Of a stretch of 64,000 nucleotides of DNA, positions 34,385 through 45,425 are shown piece by piece. The notes below the pieces were generated by a model. It was not told where the DNA came from, did no database searches, and worked only from the letters and a program-made list of their open reading frames with translations. A program made the translations under genes and the position numbers. Location: contig NC_049983.1 of NCBI RefSeq assembly GCF_000003815.2, positions 1,238,546 to 1,302,545 on the forward strand. The letters run 5' to 3'. This stretch comes from Branchiostoma floridae (taxonomy: Eukaryota; Chordata; Leptocardii; Amphioxiformes; Branchiostomatidae). Numbering within the stretch: the first letter of the stretch is position 1; every line of letters starts with the position of its first letter.

Positions 34385-36372
34385 CTACTGTTGTCCATAT
34401 AGTTGCTTCTTCCGTCGTGATAACGGCAGAACACTTTGTATCAAGTTGCTTATGGTATCGTCCCGTTCAGAGTTATGTAAGTTCTCCTCGTTTTCTTCGA
34501 TCACGTTTTCGAGCTTGTCCAAAGACGAGGTTCTAAAGTTTGTCGACCCGATGCTCGCCCTTCTCGTGGCAGTTGAACCCGGCGCCAAAAACTTACCGTG
34601 GTTCGTGGTGGAAAGAGACGGTAGGGAGCTTCTCCGGACCCGAGAGAAAGAACTGGAGCTGGCCGGTAACTGTTTGGTGTTGGGCCACGTTTGTTTTACA
34701 GCCTTCAAAGCAGGAAAGCCGACTTTTAACAAGTCACTTGACATATGCATGGACGCTACGCTCGCTCTACGCTGGATCTTAGCCGAAGTCTTCTTGTTCT
34801 TCTGTTCGTTCTCTCCTGCATTTTCTTGAGTGTCGTCTGCGAGTACTCTGAGAGCCGCATCAGCTTTTAGTCTCGCTGTCTGGAAAACCTGGTCCTGTTT
34901 TTCAACGGAAGATTCGTCCACGTTCAAGAGGGATGCGAGAACTTTCGCGTCCATCCTGGGGCGGCGGACTAGTCTGGGTTTGACCGGTCCCTTGCTGCTT
35001 TCTTCGTCGGTAGATTTTGAGGAACGTTTGTGATCGCGATTCTTTTTAGTTTTCGAGGGCAACTTTATATGCGGTGAAACGTCTTTGTCTTTTGGTTCTA
35101 AGCGACTTGACCCTTTAGATCTCACGGGAATATGGTACAAAGTCCGTTGTATGAAAGGATGCTCCGGTAAAGAGGTTGCTCGACTCTTAAACGGTTTAGT
35201 ATCAGGGTCGAGTTTTATACCTCCTTGCTTTTGGGTAACGCCGTGCGAGTCTTGAAACACGTCTGGGTATTGGATATCTCCCGTCCAGGTCGAAGACATT
35301 TTAGATATGGCTGCATTTTCCTCCTTTTCGTTCGATTTCTTTGGCAACGCCGTCCGGGTGTATCCTCCTTGTAATGGTGTCGTCTGTTGCACCCGTTTTC
35401 TCGAATTCTCCTTGTTGTTTATGTCCAGAAGGCGTTTGTCTATGTTCTGAAGACGAGGCAACAAGCGACTCTGTTCCAATCTGAAATGTTTAGATAAATA
35501 TTTAAGAGTAACGTTAAGAGTAGTCACAAACTTCCGTATAAAAAAAGATTTTAAAAGAGTTGAGAAAAGTCTAGATTTACTTTTCCTTTATTCTTTATTG
35601 CAAGCACTAACAATATTAATGGCAAATACTAATTAAAAATGGATAATATGATGCATAGACCAACATAAAGACATCAAATCATAGCACTCTCTATACACAG
35701 GCGTCTCCAGAGCTTTTTATGTTGTGGTAGAAAGATCCCGAATAAATACAGCCTGAATAATGGAATACCAAGAGTGGACAAGTCGATATACGAAAGATAG
35801 GACTGTTTACACCATCTGAGATCAAAATTATTGTACGATTAATTGAATACAAACATTTCGCTGGCACTGCAGGATTGATAAATTCAGTATTAGGCGAAAA
35901 CAATTGTTGTAGGCAATGCAATATTTGAATGGGGCTCTCGATCGAAATGTCTCGTCTGACTGAAATTCTTTTTTTTATTTTGGTTTTGGACAGACAAGGA
36001 CAATGTGGCCCTACACTCAAGTTAGTAACTTATTCTAACAGTGCCACATACACAGTACAGACAGAAGGTAAAGGTAGTCTTTCCCTTTACCTCCAAGACG
36101 TCCGAAGTCAGGTACCCATTTTTACACCTGGGTGAAGTGAGCAAGGTCGTGTAAAGTGCCTTTCCCAAGGTCACAACTTCGGGGGCACGGCGGGTATCGA
36201 ACTCAGATTCCAAGCCGAACGCTCTACCAGCTACGCCACAAACTAAAATTCTACATTCATTGGAGTATTTATTCTTGTCGACGACTCCTTACCTGTCGGA
36301 TTTCCAGGCGACTCGTCTTTCATTCTCCAGCAGGTGCATTTCCAAGACATGCTGTTGTTTCTCTCCTGGCAT
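34385..36372 (-). CDS. Unknown two-exon gene, copy B (391 aa model)
   Basis: Exon 2 is 34385-35480; exon 1 ends at 36293 with the same GTAAGG donor and phase as copy A. The first in-frame ATG is at 36372 (MPGEKQQHVLEMHLLENER). The frame remains open back to a TGA at 36427-36429, but the position that holds ATG in copy A reads AAAGACCAAGG here, so the copy A start codon is gone. Exon 2 keeps the conserved blocks KPFKSRATSLPEHPFIQRTL, PRMDAKVLASLLNVDESSVE and the C-terminal SRRKKQLYGQQ. Relative to A it has an insertion (SKMSSTWTGD) and several codon-sized gaps. Function unknown. The N-terminus could instead be supplied by an unseen upstream exon, or copy B may be losing function. Confidence 0.62.
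36110..36238 (-). mobile_element. tRNA-derived SINE in the intron of copy B
   Basis: Counterpart of the insertion at 25545-25710, slightly shorter: a stretch around the tRNA-like anticodon region is deleted (GAACTCAGATTCCAAGCCG). Confidence 0.6.
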
Positions 36373-36496
36373 CTTTTGACGGTAGGTCTTCGTCTCTCTG
36401 TCTTCCTCGAGTAACACGCGAGCGTATCAATAACTGCGCAAGGAGGTTCTCACCTCCTTGGTCTTTTTATGGTTTTCTCCGTGATGCTTTCTTACG

Positions 36497-36566
36497 AAAT
36501 ATATTACGAAATATATTACGAAATATATTACGAAATATATTACGAAATGTATTACGAAAGATATTA
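36497..36566. repeat. 15-bp tandem repeat upstream of copy B
   Basis: Units of TTACGAAATATATTACG type, about five copies of a 15-bp period. It extends the single TTACGAAATATTTTA element found in other upstream units. Confidence 0.85.
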
Positions 36567-36801
36567 CGATAGCACCTCCCTTCAAGGAAAAAAATCAAGG
36601 CGGACCAGCCCCTATCTAGACCACATTTGAAATGTTATGTAACTTTCTAGACTGCGACGAAATAATTTGTAGTTTACCTTATCTTATCTTATCTGTCCTA
36701 CTTTGCATTTCAAACGGGATTTCCCAAGAGTATCGCACTGGATGTGTATTTAAAAAAACTGTTACGTACTGTGGTCGAGTACGGTCAGAATTTTCGCACT
36801 A

Positions 36802-36891
36802 CTAGCATCTTATGACGGTAATTCTTCATCTCATTGTCTTCCATGAGCCCTACTGCGTGCGTATCTACATTTCCGCGAACCTGTTCTTCAT
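36802..36891 (-). pseudogene. First-exon copy 1, broken
   Basis: Homologous to exon 1 of copy A. It starts MKNRFAEM and then meets a stop (ATG TAG). Truncated at the position equal to KMLG, so it lacks the splice donor. Confidence 0.75.
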
Positions 36892-37136
36892 TTTTATGTT
36901 ATTATCTGTGATGTTTTCTTACGAAATATTTTATACACTTCGCCCTCGTCCAGACCGTATACCAAATGTTTGGTAACATTCTAGACTGCGACGAAATAAT
37001 CTTCAGTTTATCTTATCTTATCTTATCTTTCCTACTTTGCATTTCAAACGGGATTTCTCAAGAGTACCACACTGGATGTGTATTTAGAAAAAAAAATGTT
37101 ACGTACTGTGGTCGAATACGGTCAGAATTTTCGCAC

Positions 37137-37229
37137 TCCTAGCATCTTATGACGGTAATTCTTCATCTCCTTGTGCTCCATGAGCACTTCTGCGTGCGTA
37201 TCCACGTCGTCAGAAAACCTGTTCTTCAT
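37137..37229 (-). pseudogene. First-exon copy 2, open
   Basis: Reads MKNRFSDDVDTHAEVLMEHK and continues to KMLG, 31 codons without a stop, and most changes from copy A are conservative. After GGA the sequence runs out of homology; the GTGCGA there is a possible donor but in the wrong phase for exon 2. A stop follows four codons later. Confidence 0.7.
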
Positions 37230-37618
37230 TTTTATGGCATTATCTGTGATGCTTTCTTACGAAATGTTTTACACAATCCGCCCTTGTCCAGACAATGTTC
37301 CAAATGCTAGGTAGCTTTCTAGACTGTGACAATATAATTTGTAGTTTATCTTATCTTAATTATCTTTCCTACTTTGCATTTCAAACGGAATTTCCCAGGA
37401 GTTTCAAGGGATGTGTATTTAAAAAAAAAAACTCTTATCGTACAATCTGTGGTCGAGCACGCCCAGAATCTATGCACTTGTGCAAGTTTTTAGATTGTAT
37501 ATAAGGCTTTCTTGTGGCCATAGGACTGTAGGGTTCGAGTCTCTCACACCGCAAAGGACCATAACTTTTTTTCGAAAATTGTTTGATTTTTTTTCACGTG
37601 CTTGAGGTGTGGCTCTCC

Positions 37619-37876
37619 TTAAAGGCCCCCTCTCACTTGACGTGCGGCACGCTTGCGGCATTGCTGCGTTCGGAAGATGCTCAACGAATTTCAGAGATAA
37701 AGAACGAATTTTCTTACTTGTTGTATATTTTGTCGTCTTTTATGTTATACTTTTACGTATTGCGCATATTGCGCAATATCTGAATCATAAAAAATCGAAG
37801 AAAATAACAGGGAACGAACGCCGCAATGCCGCAAGCGGGCCGCACGTCCGCACGTCAAGTTGAGAGGGGGCCTTAA
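37619..37876. mobile_element. Small TIR element with TTAA/TTA flanks
   Basis: 250 bp. The left terminus GGCCCCCTCTCACTTGACGT and the inverted right ACTTGAGAGG... (ACGTCAAGTTGAGAGGGGGC) pair over about 25 bases, flanked by TTAA on both sides (one extra A on the left). Could be PIF/Harbinger-like (TTA duplication) or TTAA-type. It lies inside one unit of the promoter array. Confidence 0.75.
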
Positions 37877-38037
37877 GCAAGAGACCTCGTTAAAAAGTTA
37901 GGTAACTTTCTAGACTGTGACGAAATAATTTGCAATATATCTTATCCTATCATTTCTGCTTTGCATTTCAAACGGGATTTCTAAAGAGTATCACACCGGA
38001 TGTGTAATTTAAAAACTATTACGTGCTGTGGTCGAGT

Positions 38038-38129
38038 ACTAGCATCTTTTAAAGGTAATTCTTCATCCCCTTGTCTTCCATGAGCAGTACTGCGTGCGTA
38101 TCTACGTCTTCCGCGAACCTGTTCTTCAT
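38038..38129 (-). pseudogene. First-exon copy 3, partly open
   Basis: Reads MKNRFAEDVDTHAVLLMEDK then GMKNYL and a stop, so it is closer to copy A at its start and broken by a TTTTAAAGG change near the end. No donor. Confidence 0.7.
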
Positions 38130-39420
38130 TTTTATGGTGTTATTCGTGATGTTTCCTTACGAAATATTTTATACAATCCGCCCTCGTCCAGACAGTATAC
38201 CAAACTTTCGAGATTGCGACGAAATAATTTGCAGTCTATCTTATCTTATCTTTTCTACTTTGCATTTCAAACGGATTTTCCCAAGAGTATCACACTGGAT
38301 GTGTATTTTTAAAAACTTTTACGTATAATCTGTGGTCGAGTACGGTCAGAATCTATGCAAGTGTACAGGTTTTAGCTTGTATATAAGTTTTTGTTGCGGT
38401 CATAGGACTGCAGGGTTCGAGCCACTCTCACCGGAAAGGACCATAACGTTTTTCGACACGGGACCTCCATTTAACGCAGCCCATGTCTACACCACATTCA
38501 AAATGATAGGTAACTTTCTTGATTGGCACGAAACAGTTTTCAGTTTATCTTATCTTATCTTATCTTTCCTACTTTGCATTTCAAACGGAATTTCCCAAGA
38601 GTATCACACAGGATGTGTATTTTAAAAACTGTTACGTATAATCTGTGGTCGAGTACGGTCAGAATTTTGCACGCTTTTAGCTTATACATAAGGCTTTGTT
38701 ATGGCCACAGGACTGTAGGGCTTGAGCCACTCACACTGCGAAGGGCAATAACTTTTTTTCTATAAGTGTGGTGTTTCTTTTAACGTTCTCGAGGTGTGGC
38801 TCTCCTAAAACACGGGACCTCTATTTAACACAGCCCTTGTCTTGATCACATTGAAATTGTTAGGTAACTTTCTTGACTCAGGCACGAAATAGTTTTCAGT
38901 TTATCTTATCTTATCTTTCCTACTTTGCATTTCAAACGTGATTTCCCAAGAGTATCACACGGAGTGTGTATTTCTAAAACTATTACGTATAATTTGTGGT
39001 AGAGTACGGTCCGAATTTATACGAGTGTGCAAGTTTCTAGCTTATATATAAGGCTATGTTGTGGTCATAGGACTGTAGGGTTCGAACCACTCACACTGCG
39101 AATCTTTTTATATGAGTGTGGTGTTTTGTTTTTTCATGTGCTCTAGGTGTGGCACTCCTCGAACACGGGACGCAGCCCTTGTCTACACCATATTCAGAAT
39201 GATAGATAACTTTCTAGTTGGGCTGTGACGAAATAATTTTCAGAATATCTTATCTTTCCTTCTTTGCATTTCAACCGTGATTTCCTAACAGTATCACACA
39301 GGGTGTGTCACACGTACAGGGTGTGTATTTTAAAAACTGTTGCAAATAATCTGTGGTTGAGTGCGGTTAGAATTTCGCACGTGTGTACTTAGCTGCACGT
39401 GTTGTTATATATAAAGCTAT

Positions 39421-39989
39421 GTTGATTTGCTCATTATGGATGGCATATTCTGGGAATCCCAAGAAATGACGAGAGCGAGCATGCAATATGAAAAAAAAAT
39501 GTGCAAAAAAATACTTTTATGCTGAAATCAAAGTGGTCAGGAAGGTTGAACAAATGACTAAACAGAGTATGGTATACCTAACAATAGATTCATCATTTAT
39601 GTTATTTTGTATCTTCTTCTTTAACCTTGGCATTCTATGATTTTAATAGACGTTTTCCGACGTTTTGTTTGCAATGTGCACAATATCTTTGAACAGTTTG
39701 CAGCTACTTTGTACGCTTTACGTAATGGTTGAATCTTTTTTAACGGCCGAAAATTGATGGCGGTGGGGATGTCATTCATAGAATCAAATCAACATGGCCT
39801 AATGAAAAATAACACGTTCCCCACAGATTATTGCAAAAGTACTGAAGATTACAGAAAACAGAAATAATAAAACGAGATTAGCATATTACTCCCTGTAAAT
39901 TTGGTGATCGTACAGTAAGCCGTTTTGAAATTAGGAAGGGGGGCCGAATGTGGTCGATGGGTGGCTCTCCTCGAACACGGGAGTTCCAT
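39421..39989. other. Unassigned sequence
   Basis: AT-rich, no exon or repeat recognised apart from the end of the promoter-unit array. Confidence 0.4.
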
Positions 39990-40190
39990 TCAACGTCTTA
40001 TCCCAACGTCCTATGCGTAACCGAAGCTTGGTACGCATTTAAACCTGAGTGAAGTCGTGTAAAGAGCCTTTACCAAGGACACGTGGTCGGTGGCACATCA
40101 ACTTGGCGGATTAGAATCGGTAACCCAGGACCTCTGGTTTATGGGCCAAACACCCTTCCGTTATGCCAAAACGACCCAACTATAAAGTAC
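39990..40190 (-). mobile_element. tRNA-derived SINE
   Basis: Minus-strand TGGCATAACGG (A-box-like) and GGTTACCGATTCTAATCC (B-box-like), followed by the shared body around AAAGGCTCTTTACACGAC. Diverged copy of the family at 10282-10572. Confidence 0.55.
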
Positions 40191-41080
40191 TTAAATTGCA
40201 TAGTTTCAATTGGCATGGATTCTGCCAGGTTTGCAGCTTTTAACTAATGACAAAGGAGTGTCTTAGTGGTTCTTCTCCGTATGAAAATCGATATTCTTAT
40301 CAGACCGTAAGTGTTCAGGCTTATAGTTTTACATCATGTGGAATACAAAGTAAAAGTTAGTTCTCCTAACGAGTTTTGGCACTAGCAATACTATCAAATT
40401 CGACACAAAGACAACAAACACGGGTGTGTGGTACCAAAACTGCACATCACTAAAAGCTTCCAAGCAAATGCACATAAACAGTAAACGTAACTAAGCGATC
40501 TGTTCTAGCTGTTTTGCAGCATTTCTACATAATAACACAATAGCACAAAGTTTCGCGCACCTGTACATAGTAACACAATAAAGAAAAATTCCGCGGCACC
40601 TCTACATACATGTAAGGAAGTAGAATATGTCTGCATTAGAAATACAACATAAGGTAAGTTGTAGGTTACATGTAAGAAAAAAATTGCACCCTATAGTAAA
40701 GCTATACTGAACGTAGTGATGTTTCTACCGAATGTACGTTATATCTAGTACAGTAATTAGAAATAAGTTAGTACACTAGAAACATACATTAAAAGCCTTC
40801 GAACAAAATAAAATTTGGTGGTTTGAATCAGAATATGACAAAGTTACTATCAAAACAATTATTACTATATAGGCTTGGTAGCAATTTGCACTGATAATAT
40901 TCCGTAATACACCAATATTCCACAATGTTCCACAGCCAGCCTTACTGCCTCATGTCATCTTTTCAAATCTCATCTCCTAAATTGCCTCTGACTCTGACGA
41001 TTGTAAACTGCAGATATGACGGCCACCGTGTCAAACACAATTACTGCAAAAACCTTCCAAACATCCTCAACAGAACCCCG
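40191..41080. other. Unassigned sequence
   Basis: Low GC, many short A-rich runs, no coding exon, no terminal repeats and no tandem structure noticed before the satellite begins. Confidence 0.4.
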
Positions 41081-41815
41081 AGGTTTTGTCTCTAACACGT
41101 TAACATGTCTGATACACTATAACATTATCCACAGAACCCTGAGGTTTTGTCTCTAACAGGTTAAACATGTCTGACACATTGTAACATTCTCCACAGAACC
41201 CTGAGGTTTTGTCTCTAACAGGTTAAACATGTCTGACACACTGTAACATTCTCCACAGAACCCAGAGGTCTTGTCTCTAACAGGTTAAACATGTCTGACA
41301 CACGGTAACATTCTCCACAGAACCTTGAGGTTTTGTCTCTAACAGGTTAAACATGTCTGATACACTATAACATTCTCCAAAGAACCCAGAGGTCTTGTCT
41401 CTAACAGGTTAAACATGTCTGACACACGGTAACATTCTCCACAGAACCATGAAGTTTCCTCTAACACGTTAACATGTCTGATACACTATAACATTATCCA
41501 CAGAACCCCGAGGTTTTGTCTCTAACAGGTTAAACATGTCTGACACACTGTAACATTCTCCACAGAACCTTGAGGTTTTGTCTCTAACAGGTTAAACATG
41601 TCTGACACACGGTAACATTCTCCACAGAACCCAGAGGTCTTGTCTCTAACAGGTTAAACATGTCTGATACACTATAACATTCTCCACAGAACCCAGAGGT
41701 CTTGTCTCTAACAGGTTAAACATGTCTGACACACGGTAACATTCTCCACAGAACCCTGAGGTTTTGTCTCTAACAGGTTAAACATGTCTGACACACTGTA
41801 ACATTTTCCACAGAA
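41081..41815. repeat. 62-bp satellite, array A (about 12 units)
   Basis: Unit contains GAGGTTTTGTCTCTAACAGG, TTAAACATGTCTGACACACT and GTAACATTCTCCACAGAACC. Variants (CAGAGGTCTTG, CACGGTAAC, GATACACTATAAC) recur in runs, indicating unequal exchange and conversion. Most units contain AAACATGTCT. Confidence 0.92.
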
Positions 41816-42905
41816 CCCCTCAGGCAGTTTAAGGCATGTGACAATTTTGATCGAACATGAAATTGGAACCACTGCGTGACCGCATGTGACCTTGACGGAC
41901 CGGACGGTCCAATGTCAGTATCTAATGTTACATTGCGAAAACAGGAACGTACGTTGCATGGGTCACACTAAATACTTTTCTTGAGACTTATTAATGTTGA
42001 ATATTAAAGATATTGGCCTAGTATTTATCAAATATTGATATAACCAGTTGCGGTTAATAAAAAGGGACCCCCGTGAGAGCCACTTATGGTACCGTCCGAA
42101 CATTCGAACACGCGTTCGGATTCCCCGGGTATAGAGTGGCGGGAAAACAACGGGGCGCGCATACTTCAAGGAAACAGCAAAATAATGCTAAAAATCGATA
42201 TTTCTAGCCCATAATGATTGTATGGCAGTTGACTGATGCCTTACAAGGCTAACTGCTTGCGAATTTCGCATTTATACAGCAGCGATTTGACAGATACAGG
42301 CATATATGAAACATTCATGCTTTACCATCGGTTAACGTTACGTACAGTGAAACATACTTTGGCGCAGTTCTTGTAGGGTAAGTATTGTTTCGTCGGCTGC
42401 TGCCCACATCAGGATACCGGTTGTACGACGAGTTTTGAGCCGATTTACGTTCATTTAGCCTTAGACCTTCGGAAATCAAGCGGGCCTTCTTGCAATATCT
42501 TTGATTTTGGTTGCTGTGTTGATATTAGTACAAAAAATGCCCCAAAATTATCAAAAAAGTATGTTTTTGCCCCAAAATAAAGCCTTACCGATGTATAGCG
42601 GCAAAAGGCCCGGGCACATTAGATATCACAGAGATGTAATCTGTTACTCCAGAAAATATGACTCTGTTAGACAGTCATTTCATAGTGGGCACAGACCCGT
42701 TTTAATAGCATCACTATTTTTTATCAAAAAATGATTTTTTAACCCAAAATATTCAGAATCTAGAATTTTCTTGTCATCTAATTTTGAATATGGGTAAATT
42801 ACGTCAACTGGCCCTACTTTGTTGAAAACTGATGGTTACATCGAAAGTTACAGCCATATAACTGCTAGACTGAAGTATATGCGGGTGTCACAGGCCTTAA
42901 ACTGC
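41816..42905. repeat. Satellite spacer, copy 1
   Basis: About 1090 bp, almost identical to 43344-44434 and 45426-46400. It includes GTGACCTTGACGG, a CpG-rich stretch with TGGCGGGAAAAC and CGGGGCGCGC, and a minus-strand 68-codon ORF (42169-41963) starting MKYARPVVFPPLY that is identical in all three copies. Since the surrounding noncoding text is just as conserved, identity does not show coding function. Confidence 0.9.
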
Positions 42906-43343
42906 TTGAGCCTGAGGTTTTGTCTCTAACATTTTAAACATGTCTGACACACTGTAACATTCTCGACAGAAGCCTGAGATTCTGTCTCTGACAGGTTAAA
43001 CATGTCTGACACACTGTAACATTCTCCACAGAAACCTGAGGTTTTGTCTCTAACATGTTAAACATGTCTGACACACTGTAACATTCTCCACAGAACCCAG
43101 AGGTCTTGTCTCTAACAGGTTAAACATGTCTGACACACGGTAACATTCTCCACAGAACCTTGAGGTTTTGTCTCTAACATGTTAAACATGTCTGACACAC
43201 TGTAACATTCTCCACAGAACCCAGAGGTCTTGTCTCTAACAGGTTAAACATGTCTGACACACGGTAACATTCTCCACAGAACCCTGAGGTTTTGTCTCTA
43301 ACAGGTTAAACATGTCTGACACACTGTAACATTTTCCACAGAA
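42906..43343. repeat. 62-bp satellite, array B (about 7 units)
   Basis: Same unit as array A. Its first unit (CTCGACAGAAGCCTGAGATT) and the last two units are shared with array C and array A, which supports duplication of array plus spacer as a block. Confidence 0.92.
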
Positions 43344-44434
43344 CCCCTCAGGCAGTTTAAGGCATGTGACAATTTTGATCGAACATGAAATTGGAACCAC
43401 TGCGTGACCGCATGTGACCTTGACGGACCGGACGGTCCAATGTCAGTATCTAATGTTACATTGCGAAAACAGGAACGTACGTTGCATGGGTCACACTAAA
43501 TACTTTTCTTGAGACTTATTAATGTTGAATATTAAAGATATTGGCCTAGTATTTATCAAATATTGATATAACCAGTTGCGGTTAATAAAAAGGGACCCCC
43601 GTGAGAGCCACTTATGGTACCGTCCGAACATTCGAACACGCGTTCGGATTCCCCGGGTATAGAGTGGCGGGAAAACAACGGGGCGCGCATACTTCAAGGA
43701 AACAGCAAAATAATGCTAAAAATCGATATTTCTAGCCCATAATGATTGTATGGCAGTTGACTGATGCCTTACAAGGCTAACTGCTTGCGAATTTCGCATT
43801 TATACAGCAGCGATTTGACAGATACAGGCATATATGAAACATTCATGCTTTACCATCGGTTAACGTTACGTACAGTGAAACATACTTTGGCGCAGTTCTT
43901 GTAGGGTAAGTATTGTTTCGTCGGCTGCTGCCCACATCAGGATACCGGTTGTACGACGAGTTTTGAGCCGATTTACGTTNNNNNNNNNNNNNNNNNNNNN
44001 NNNNNNNNNNNNNNNNNNNNNNNNNNNNNNNNNNNNNNNNNNNNNNNNNNNNNNNNNNNNNNNNNNNNNNNNNNNNNNNNNNNNNNNNNNNNNNNNNNNN
44101 NNNNNNNNNNNNNNNNNNNNNNNNNNNNNNNNNNNNNNNNNNNNNNNNNNNNNNNNNNNNNNNNNNNNNNNNNNNNNNNNNNNNNNNNNNNNNNNNNNNN
44201 NNNNNNNNNNNNNNNNNNNNNNNNNNNNNNNNNNNNNNNNNNNNNTTTTTATCAAAAAATGATTTTTTACCCCAAAATATTCAGGATTCTAGAATTTTTC
44301 TTGTCATCTAATTTTGAATATGGGGTAATTACGTCAACTGGCCCTACTTTGTGAAAACCTGATGGTTTCATCGAAAGTTACAGCCATATATCTGTTAGAC
44401 TGAAGTATATGCGGGTGTCACAGGCCTTAAACTG
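43344..44434. repeat. Satellite spacer, copy 2, with gap
   Basis: Second spacer copy; the middle is the gap 43980-44245 (266 N). After the gap it matches copy 1 with a few substitutions (TGGTTTCATCG for TGGTTACATCG). Confidence 0.9.
43980..44245. other. Assembly gap (266 N)
   Basis: Undetermined bases inside spacer copy 2; the corresponding part of copy 1 is 42452-42717, about the same length. Confidence 1.
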
Positions 44435-45425
44435 CTTGAGCCTGAGGTTTTGTCTCTAACATCTTAAACATGTCTGACACACTGTAACATTCTCGACAGA
44501 AGCCTGAGATTCTGTCTCTGACAGGTTAAACATGTCTGACACACTGTAACATTCTCCACAGAAACCTGAGGTTTTGTCTCTAACATGTTAAACATGTCTG
44601 ACACACTGTAACATTCTCCACAGAACCCAGAGGTCTTGTCTCTAACAGGTTAAACATGTCTGACACACGGTAACATTCTCCACAGAACCTTGAGGTTTTG
44701 TCTCTAACATGTTAAACATGTCTGACACACTGTAACATTCTCCACAGAACCCAGAGGTCTTGTCTCTAACAGGTTAAACATGTCTGACACACTGTAACAT
44801 TCTCCACAGAACCCCGAGGTTTTGTCTCTAACAGGTTAAACATGTCTGACACACTGTAACATTCTCCACAGAACCCAGAGGTCTTGTCTCTAACAGGTTA
44901 AACATGTCTGACACACGGTAACATTCTCCACAGAACCTTGAGGTTTTGTCTCTAACAGGTTAAACATGTCTGACACACTGTAACATCTTCACAGAACCAT
45001 GAAGTTTCCTCTAACACGTTAACATGTCTGATACACTATAACATTATCCACAGAACCCTGAGGTTTTGTCTCTAACAGGTTAAACATGTCTGACACATTG
45101 TAACATTCTCCACAGAACGTTAAGGTTTTGTCTCTAACAGGTTAAACATGTCTGACACACGGTAACATTCTCCACAGAACCATGAGGTTTTGTCTCTAAC
45201 AGGTTAAACATGTCTGACACACGGTAACATTCTCCACAGAACCTTGAGGTTTTGTCTCTAACAGGTTAAACATGTCTGATACACTATAACATTCTCCACA
45301 GAACCCAGAGGTCTTGTCTCTAACAGGTTAAACATGTCTGACACACGGTAACATTCTCCACAGAACCCTGAGGTTTTGTCTCTAACAGGTTAAACATGTC
45401 TGACACACTGTAACATTTTCCACAG
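44435..45425. repeat. 62-bp satellite, array C (about 16 units)
   Basis: Same unit; includes the short variant with CATGAAGTTTCCTCTAACAC also found in array A. Confidence 0.92.

Larger units (their letters stand above)
36567..39420. repeat. Array of ~335-bp promoter/first-exon units
   Basis: The landmark TTTGCATTTCAAACGG occurs near 36700, 37037, 37375, 37962, 38262, 38575, 38927 and 39262. Intervals are 337, 338, 587, 300, 313, 352 and 335; the 587 interval equals 337 plus the 250-bp MITE at 37623-37872. Two unit types alternate: some carry a copy of the first exon of the unknown gene (36802-36891, 37137-37229, 38038-38129), others a GGCCATAGGACTGTAGGGTT segment with GAGGTGTGGCTCTCCT. All share TTATCTTATCTTTCCTACTT and GTATCACACTGGATGTGTAT. 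Confidence 0.85.

Noticed and set aside
41081-45425. CRISPR-like array of regular repeats
   Set aside because: Units are contiguous 62-bp satellite with no unique spacers, and the window is from an animal.
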